Below, one piece after another: positions 54,201 to 60,000 of a DNA stretch of 60,000 nucleotides (its first letter is position 1; the number at the start of each line of letters is the position of its first letter). Source of the DNA: Bolinopsis microptera (taxonomy: Eukaryota; Ctenophora; Tentaculata; Lobata; Bolinopsidae); the NCBI RefSeq assembly GCF_026151205.1, contig NC_087080.1, positions 13,651,337-13,711,336 of the forward strand, read 5' to 3'. A model generated the notes under the pieces. It was not told the DNA's origin, made no database searches, and saw nothing but the letters and a program-made list of their open reading frames with translations. A program made the position numbers and the translations under genes.

Positions 54201-54297
54201 TTTTTGTGAATACTTACAGATATTCAGCTTGTGTTTTGGTTGTTTTTTGTTTTACTTCACGTATCGTCACGGGTTTCACTGTAGTTGTTTCACTCAT
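47572..54297 (-). CDS. Cys/His-rich orphan gene, five predicted exons (exon 2 interrupted)
   Basis: Exons by splice sites and phase: 54218-54297 (ATG; donor CT|GTAAGT), 53901-54102, 53748-53778, 47935-48009, 47572-47789. Without the MITE in exon 2, the joined frame is open: MSETTTVKPVTIREVKQK, then IVKTDKGTFMTFEKRVMQRL, ALRLIESSSAG, DKGRRSRHCGEFAHQIERG, and KDCQRFIMERGAGCKCGHGN. The order C...H...H...C...C...C-x-C-x-H suggests metal binding, but I recognise no family. The last exon runs into repeat-derived sequence shared with 27470-27500 before its stop, so its end may be wrong. As sequenced, exon 2 carries a premature stop from the MITE. Confidence 0.5.
47935..48009 (-). CDS. Orphan gene exon 4
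   Basis: Acceptor TTTTACAG and donor GTG|GTAAGT. In the required phase it reads KGRRSRHCGEFAHQIERG and IPFHNC. Another frame is also open, so phase is decided by the neighbouring exons. Confidence 0.5.
48106..48209. repeat. (TA)n microsatellites at the satellite edge
   Basis: Two TA runs (about 48106-48141 and 48180-48208) enclose CACTTTCTTTTGTTGTGTAG. The inverse of that phrase occurs at the far edge of the satellite (51815-51850). Confidence 0.75.
48211..51797. repeat. 474-bp satellite in head-to-head (palindromic) arrangement
   Basis: Forward units start at 48211, 48685 and 49162 (the third partial, to about 49353). Inverted units start at 49358, 49832, 50306, 50781, 51255 and 51729 (the last partial). 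Copies differ by only a few bases, for example an extra AAC near 48885, C for T at 50221. Each unit contains GGCCTTCGTGTAGTGGTAGAGG, weakly like a tRNA A-box, but no matching B-box was found. The array lies between exons 3 and 4 of the orphan gene. No ORF. Confidence 0.9.
52094..52422. mobile_element. Perfect 145-bp-arm hairpin (fold-back element)
   Basis: ATTTGACCAAAACCCATAAT is the start of a left arm whose reverse complement, base for base, ends at 52422, around a loop of about 40 bases. Single arms of the same family are at about 41630-41810, 42430-42600 and 42765-42965, with a small piece at 39528-39570. Confidence 0.88.
52423..53010. repeat. Body module shared, inverted, with 41840-42440
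   Basis: ATCATCTCTTTTTGATTATA through AGCTCCACAACCCAAGGGAT to GGCCCAACACC is mirrored at 41845-42440. In both loci one side is bounded by a hairpin arm, so hairpin and body move, or moved, together. Confidence 0.75.
53748..53778 (-). CDS. Orphan gene exon 3 (31 nt microexon)
   Basis: Acceptor TTTTCCAG and donor G|GTACAT; encodes ALRLIESSSA plus one base. Accepted because its phases fit exons 2 and 4 exactly. Confidence 0.42.
53901..54102 (-). pseudogene. Orphan gene exon 2, disrupted by a MITE
   Basis: Acceptor ATCGCAG at 54103 and donor TTG|GTAAG at 53900. Removing the MITE and one target copy leaves 70 nt that join exons 1 and 3 in frame. With the MITE the frame reads through 28 element codons to a TAG. 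Confidence 0.5.
53913..54035 (+). mobile_element. TTGACC-type MITE inserted in an exon
   Basis: TTGACCATTGTTAATGATCT ... GTAACATCCGTCAA, flanked by ATCCTTCAG on both sides (53904-53912 and 54036-54044). The match reaches 12 bp when the CAA shared with the element end is counted. It lies in orphan-gene exon 2, next to the donor site. Confidence 0.85.
54218..54297 (-). CDS. Orphan gene exon 1
   Basis: ATG in context AAC|ATG; 26 codons plus two bases, ending at donor CT|GTAAGT. Thr/Lys-rich. Confidence 0.5.
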
Positions 54298-54837
54298 GTT
54301 CGCTTGCTTGTTGCTATTTGGAGATGATCGATTATAATTTAAAATAATATAAAACTATTTGTTCATAAAAGATAACAGAAGATGACAGAGCTGACCAAAA
54401 GCTAACAAACTTCAGAACCGTCTATTTTGAAATAACGGAGAGCGATTAAGCAATAATTACGGTAATAGATCAGATGCTCAAGTCTCACAAAGTTAAAATA
54501 AGAAGTGAACATGATATATAAATCGACGCAGTTTAAATAGTGAACGTAGCACACCCAGCAGATATTAATATAGAAAGTGATACAGTGTCACATGCAACTA
54601 TAAGTATAATGTTTGGATCGGTTTCTCCTAAAGATTTCTCTTTGCAAGGAAAAGTGAGAGATGAGACAACTAGCTTAACAGACGAGCACTTTAATAAGTA
54701 AGAGACCAATGCTTATATCTTTTATTTTACAGTTACACTCACATCACACGCAAATTCACATTTAGTTTCACAAGCATGGGAGCTCACCTGGTCCAACGAG
54801 CTTGGTATTTATAATCACTTATACTGCACTAGAAATT
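54298..54837. other. Upstream region of the orphan gene
   Basis: AT-rich. It would contain the orphan gene's promoter. No TATA box or other motif could be assigned. Confidence 0.4.
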
Positions 54838-54978
54838 AATAGCAATAAATAGCAATAAATAGCAATAAATAGCAATAAATAGCAATAAATAGCAATAAAT
54901 AGCAATAAATAGCAATTAATAGCAATTAATAGTAAATTATAGCAAATTATAGCAAATAATAGCAAATAATAGCAATAC
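54838..54978. repeat. 10-bp tandem array (AGCAATAAAT)
   Basis: About eight AGCAATAAAT units, then degenerate AGCAATTAAT, AGCAAATTAT and AGCAAATAAT units. The last variant is the unit of the array at 56767-56850. Confidence 0.9.
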
Positions 54979-55527
54979 AATGTAAGCGGGGTTATATAAA
55001 TTGATACCTTTTTTAAAGCAAAACCAAAACTTTTTTGAAAATGGTCGCAGCAGTGTGTTGGAGTGAACTTTGATAAAAGTTTTATACAACAATGAATAAT
55101 TAAACATTATATTAATAAACTGCTATATAAGAGGTTAAATGGTGCTGTAAAGGATGCCACAAATCAGATCATAGGACTGTTAGCAGTGCACCCTACTGAG
55201 AAAATCAATAATATAAGGTATAATATAAGGTATTAGAATACATTAGAATGTACAGTAAAACCCTCATATTACCGTTGTTTTTGGGAAAAGATTTAACCCT
55301 GATGAATTGGTGTTGGCGGTAAATCAAGGTTTTAATTTTGGGTTAGACTTGAAGACAATATGTAAAAGAGTATGTGATAATTTTATCAGAATAAGCAATT
55401 GTACAAGCAGAGAAATTATTACTGCCCTTAGAGTGATGTTTTTGAGGGGCTTAAAATGAACAATTTTGGCTGATTTCATGGATGATTTTGAAGGCAAAAA
55501 ATTGGGAAAAATGTAGAATTAGGGTCA

Positions 55528-55857
55528 TTGAACACATTTATGGAAGTTTTTAAAATACTAAAACTAAGGTGCCCAGCATCACTGCAACAGCATTATCAGT
55601 CATCTTCTAGAAAGGAAACCACTATCATTTCACAACTCCCATCTAATGACTTTATATCAAGATCCACCAAAATTTGGAATACAATTGCACCTAAACTTAA
55701 GCTCTTTGACTACTCCTACAAGATTAGCCTTGCTAAAAGTCGCCTGAAAAAGGCACTTCTAAAGCTGCAACATGCTTATAATGATTCGGCATGGACCACA
55801 AGCGATTATGACATAATGCAGCTGTCATTTGAAAACAATCCCCTTCATCAAATTTAA
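55528..55857 (+). pseudogene. LINE ORF2 C-terminal fragment
   Basis: FMEVFKILKL, then FISRSTKIWNTIAPKLKLFD and YKISLAKSRLKKALLKLQ, a typical tail of non-LTR retrotransposon polyproteins downstream of the RT. There is no RT core upstream; the fragment is 5'-truncated. It is a different lineage from the fragment at 21414. Confidence 0.65.
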
Positions 55858-55859
55858 TC

Positions 55860-56766
55860 CAGTGATCTCGGCCCACAGGCTCCTCCTATTAAACAATTTT
55901 GATTTTGGTAAATGTGTGCTGACTCCACCACCTATGTATTTAACCTAATATTTAGTGTATTACAGGTAGAAATTGACTTAGGTAGGTATTTTTCTCTTAG
56001 GTAGATATTAAGAATTTGGATAATTTCTTAATTGTATGACTATTTCCATTACTGGGACGTTTTTAATATTTAATTTAGGAGGGTTTTTGAAATTTTTATA
56101 GGACTGGTTCACAGAGTGAACAGATTCCAGATTTATATATTTTTAAACTGATATTTAATAAATGATTAAAAGAACAAATTTTAAAGTTGCCATTAGATCC
56201 AAAAATACACCCATTATGCTCACTTAAAAACAACTCTAAATCAGTAGGCTGTCACTCTATTAATGCACCACACCGCTACCTCCACTGCGCTAATAGTTAT
56301 ACAATAAATTCTACAATCCTAATTTTGTGTCGTGATGGAGACCGGTGTTCATAAAAAACATTTACTAGATTGCCGTTTGGTGTGAGCAATAGCGAACAGC
56401 ACGCACACTCCTTTGCCCCGTCAACCTATATCTAATCTATTTAAAGAGTGACAACCATACTGCACATTGAATTAGGATTCCCTTTAATATCAAATTGATT
56501 TATTGTAAACTTGTTTAATCTGTAATAAATGGCATAAAATTGAAATTTTTGTTTAACTGAAATTTTTGTTTAACTGAATAAAACTGCAAAGTGGAAAATT
56601 TGAAAAAAGTATATCAGCACAATGTTAGACATAATATCTTTTCAAATTTACGTGGTAAAGTAATGTTATAGTGTACTGTTAGAAGTTACAGTAACGTGGT
56701 AAAGTAAGTAATGTTCACTCTTTTTGTGTATTTGAGTACTTACAAAGCTGGATACAGACTACACAG
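55860..56766. other. Gene-free interval
   Basis: Partly the 3' flank of the LINE fragment. Contains small direct repeats such as AATTTTTGTTTAACTGAA (about 56543 and 56561). No gene recognised. Confidence 0.4.
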
Positions 56767-56850
56767 CATGATAATAGCAAATAATAACAAATAATAGCAA
56801 ATAATAGCAAATAATAGCAAATAATAGCAAATAATAGCAAATAATAGAAA
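56767..56850. repeat. 10-bp tandem array (AATAATAGCA)
   Basis: About eight units of AATAATAGCA, related to the 3' part of the array at 54838-54978. Confidence 0.88.
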
Positions 56851-57544
56851 TATACAAGTGGTATACCGTTTGTTTGAACTAAAAAAAAAAAAAAATGACA
56901 AAATCGTCACATCCGTCACTGTGGAATTGCCCTGAGGGGTTTTCAAGTGCTAAAGGCCACTGCTTATTGTTAACAGGTTGGCTGGATGAGAAGACCATGT
57001 GATCAAACTGTCACATGCAAAAATAAAACAGGAGAATCATCATGATGATTGCATGACAATTGCACACAATTGCACACGCCTCGCCCTCCTTCTATTGTGT
57101 CTGAATGAGGTGAAGACTGAGGGCCAGTGGGCCATTACATTACCAACATTGTTAAAGGTATAATGCACATAGTCACATGAATGTGATATTATTTGTGATT
57201 ATTTGCAATTACACGCAAGCCAGTCAGTAATTCAGTTGGTCAGTCAGTTAAATGCAATTATTTACAATTTCTATATTATCAGTATGAACAACAAGGGTAA
57301 TATTATCTTCATTACAGCAGGTAGAGTGGTGTGATAAGCTCCCTAAATATTGTTGCAGACACTGTTATACAAATAAAATCCTACTATTGGTCTAGAAAAG
57401 ACACGTCGATACGGGAAAGCAGATAAGTTGATTATTATAGTATATGTAGCAATCTTATTAAATTGCTCCAAACACTTTTGACAGTTTCCTGCTGTATTAT
57501 ATAATTGAAGATTGTTGTCGCTAATACACATCCACTGAAATATT

Positions 57545-58297
57545 ATGAGCCGAGTATTTTGCTCATTCTGTGACAAATCTTTTGCCAATAAATATAGTTT
57601 GGCCACACACAAAAGTCGGTATCATCAAGAAAACCGAGAATCACCCTCTACCATTTTGCCGTTCTCAGAAGCTACATCTGGAGTTACTGAAACTAAAATG
57701 GATTATCCTGCTTCCACAAACTCAGATGCTGATACAACATTATCTCAGGAAGACAGCTCTAACTCTGAGGAAACAAGTGATGATGAAATTTCAAAAGCAG
57801 AACCTAGTAATGAATCTGATTCTGTCCAGCGATACAAAGGCAAACGGAAAGGAGTAGAAAAAGACCAAATAAACAATAATCCTGAGGAAACAAGTGATGA
57901 TGATGCATCAAAAACAGAATCTATTAGTGAGCTTGAGTCTGACTCTGTCCAACGCCACAAAGGCAAACGGAAAGGAGTAGCAATCGACCACAAAAACGAA
58001 AAAGTACAGGTTAAAATATCAAAATTACTCAAAACTCTAAACATCCTGTTACAAAGTAAATTGTGTAAGGAGGAAGACAAATGTATAGACTTTTTATTCT
58101 CTTACATAATGAAGACGGATCTGTTTGAGAAGTTTGAGCAGCATCTCATTGACTGTGGACAAGACATTGCTACGATTTTCAGTATGGAAGAACGAGCTTT
58201 TTTAGATGCAGTTATCACGACTAGTAGTCTATCTGACGTCAACAAACTAATGAATGAGAACGTGAATATTCTCAAGAAGATGCTTAAACTTGCATAA
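57545..58297 (+). CDS. Intronless C2H2 zinc-finger protein with acidic duplicated middle region
   Basis: 250 codons. The N terminus holds one C2H2 finger (C6-x2-C9-x12-H22-x4-H27; FCSFCDKSFANKYSLATH). Residues about 75-155 are acidic and Ser-rich and contain a tandem duplication: EETSDDEISK...SDSVQRYKGKRKGV, then EETSDDDASK...SDSVQRHKGKRKGV. The KGKRKG motifs could be nuclear-localisation signals. The C-terminal 90 residues are helical (LLKTLNILLQSKLCKEEDK, DLFEKFEQHLIDCGQDIATI). Single-finger architecture suggests a nucleic-acid-binding nuclear protein, but no named family is recognised. Codons look intact. A polyadenylation signal follows 80 bp downstream. It could be a host gene or cargo of an unseen element. 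Confidence 0.72.
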   Translation: MSRVFCSFCDKSFANKYSLATHKSRYHQENRESPSTILPFSEATSGVTETKMDYPASTNSDADTTLSQEDSSNSEETSDDEISKAEPSNESDSVQRYKGKRKGVEKDQINNNPEETSDDDASKTESISELESDSVQRHKGKRKGVAIDHKNEKVQVKISKLLKTLNILLQSKLCKEEDKCIDFLFSYIMKTDLFEKFEQHLIDCGQDIATIFSMEERAFLDAVITTSSLSDVNKLMNENVNILKKMLKLA

Positions 58298-58377
58298 AAT
58301 TATCGTCCGGAAGATTTTTGAACTTTAAAGCCAAACGTTGATAGTTATTGATTAGGATTTTGAATATAGAGCTGATG

Positions 58378-58383
58378 AATAAA
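58378..58383 (+). terminator. Polyadenylation signal AATAAA for the C2H2 gene
   Basis: AATAAA 80 bp after the stop codon; the nearest canonical signal downstream of the C2H2 gene. Confidence 0.55.
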
Positions 58384-58547
58384 GTTTATTTAAAGTTATC
58401 TTCGAAAATCTAAACATGTGTTTCATTGTCTACATTATAGTTTAAAATAATACATTATTGATATAAAATATAACGTCATGTCACGATCGTGCATGATAGC
58501 ATAAGGTATAACAATGGAGGTGTTTCCATCAAACATCGAATTTATTA

Positions 58548-59128
58548 GTATTGAGTATTGAGTATTGCGTATTCATTATGCAGTATTCAGTATTCATTCA
58601 GTATTCATTCAGTATTCAATCAGTATTCATTCAATATTCAGGATTCATTCAGTATTCAGTATTCATTCAGTATTCATTCAGTATTCATTCGATATTCGTT
58701 CAGTATTTGTTCAGTATTCAGTATTCATTCAGTATTCGTTCAGTATTCATTCAGTATTCATTCAGTATTCAATCAGTATTCATTCAGTATTCATTCAATA
58801 TTTATTCAGTATTCATTCAGTATTTATTCAGTATTCATTCAGTATTTATTCAGTATTCATTCAGTATTCATTCAGTATTCATTCAGTATTCATTCAGTAT
58901 TCATTCAGTATTCTGTATTTATTCAGTCTTCATTCAGTATTCATTCAGTATTCATTCAGTATTCATTCAGTAATCATTCAGTATTCATTCAATATTTATT
59001 CAGTATTCATTCAGTATTCAATATTCATTCAGTATTCATTCAGTATTCAGTATTCGTTCAGTATTCATTCAGTATTCATTCAGTATTCATTCAGTATTCA
59101 TTCAGTATTCATTCAGTATTCAGTACTT
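58548..59128. repeat. 11-bp minisatellite (ATTCATTCAGT)
   Basis: About 50 units of ATTCATTCAGT with variants (ATTTATTCAGT, ATTCGTTCAGT) and occasional short units (ATTCAGT). The unit has no stop in any forward frame, so three overlapping long ORFs appear; none is a gene. Confidence 0.93.
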
Positions 59129-59129
59129 A

Positions 59130-60000
59130 GTATACTACCTGATGGAGATCTGATATAATTAAAGAAAGTAGAAAAATATATAGACAAGTCTAGATAAGAG
59201 ATTGAATTGTTGTCAAATACATTACACAGATGTTACGGCTATACAATGACGTATTATTCTTGAGGCTGTAGAGTAACCATTCTGAGAGTGTTCTTTATAA
59301 ATTAGATTTCATATAAAACAGTCAGTGTTACGTGACCGACTACAGTCAAAAGAATTAAAAACAGTACACTTAACATTAAATTGAATAATAATTAGGTGAA
59401 GTAGAGACAAATTTTACGCAACACACAACTGAACGCCAAGTAGTAGTGTAAGATACGTTCCGGGTGTTGTCCAAAACTGTACACTCTAGTTAAATTTAGC
59501 TAGCACATAAGTCATTATATCACTTTATCAGTACATTGTACAAAGGTCGCCTCGAACCAGATGTTCATAATGCCGATAGACAACTGATGTAATTATACGT
59601 GAACGTGCACACTATACATTTAACGACTTCTGCTGTGTGAAGTGAGCACCACACAATCACAATTAATTAAATGATTCTTTGTGGCAATCGTAGACATCGA
59701 AGTGCATACTCAACTACACTCTGCTACTAGAGTAAACAGACATATTCATTGACACTGAATTACTTCACGGAAAACAAAAGAAAAGGATCATCTGTATGAC
59801 GGGGTACACTTGTCCACGATACTAGTCAATTTAACAATAGAAGGAAGTTGGCACCTGTTCAATTGATGATTCCAAGCAGAACACCTGCTCGAAGGGATAC
59901 ACTTGTCTACACTACTAGTCAACTTGATCATACTTTTATTCCTATGTACGGTTAAACTGTAACATGAGGATGATTGTCGACTCTTTCTACTTGATAGTCA
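59130..60000. other. Gene-free right flank
   Basis: No coding region recognised. GGGTACACTTGTCCACGATACTAGTCAA near 59802 and GGATACACTTGTCTACACTACTAGTCAA near 59895 form a diverged direct repeat of about 30 bp. Confidence 0.45.

Noticed and set aside
58551-59158. Three ORFs of 140-197 codons rich in FSIHSVFIQY
   Set aside because: An 11-bp minisatellite read in three frames; not a protein.

Overview
This window is animal nuclear DNA: AT-rich, intron-bearing and crowded with eukaryotic mobile elements. The best-supported host gene is a split gene for ODF2 (outer dense fiber protein 2/cenexin), a coiled-coil protein of centrioles and cilia, on the minus strand at 11.3-18.5 kb. With the retroelement types present (Penelope-like, esterase-ORF1 LINE, RTE/CR1-like LINE, Merlin-like and hAT-like DNA elements), this suggests an aquatic invertebrate, possibly a cnidarian or other early-branching animal. 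The species cannot be fixed from sequence alone.

Layout. 0.46-1.2 kb is a fold-back element flanked by TTAA. 2.3-5.7 kb is a tandem duplication of a gene for a membrane protein with an R-x4-H (HEPN-like) motif; one copy is broken in its 5' half and carries an in-frame 78/81-bp repeat array. 9.3-10.2 kb is a TIR element. 11.3-18.5 kb is ODF2; one of its introns holds a 1,965-bp hAT-type element with an exact 8-bp target duplication and a 23-bp minisatellite. 18.8-24.6 kb is a 1.24-kb tandem repeat, one unit of which carries a cleanly inserted 84-bp MITE and the next of which is interrupted by a chimera of two LINEs, one with an intact 881-codon ORF. 25-28.2 kb holds nested MITEs and a 1.4-kb TIR element with TTAGGG-like motifs. 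28.4-31.2 kb is a DNA transposon whose inverted repeats are built of 11-bp repeats. It carries an ISXO2/Merlin-type transposase fragment and, divergently, an intact gene for a zinc-knuckle, Pro/Ala-rich, HTH-like protein. It abuts an esterase-type LINE truncated in its reverse transcriptase. 35.5-37.2 kb is a Penelope-like RT with GIY-YIG domain.

39-53 kb is mainly fold-back elements, a segmental duplication and a 3.6-kb head-to-head satellite. Among them are exons of two minus-strand host genes found from splice sites: a secreted protein (43.0-43.5 kb) and a Cys/His-rich orphan with five exons (47.6-54.3 kb), one exon of which carries a MITE that adds a stop codon. 54-60 kb holds short tandem arrays, a LINE remnant and an intronless C2H2 zinc-finger gene at 57.5-58.3 kb.

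The host genes do not form a pathway. The main story is layering of mobile elements. The strongest candidate for something undescribed is the 28.4-31.2 kb two-gene transposon.
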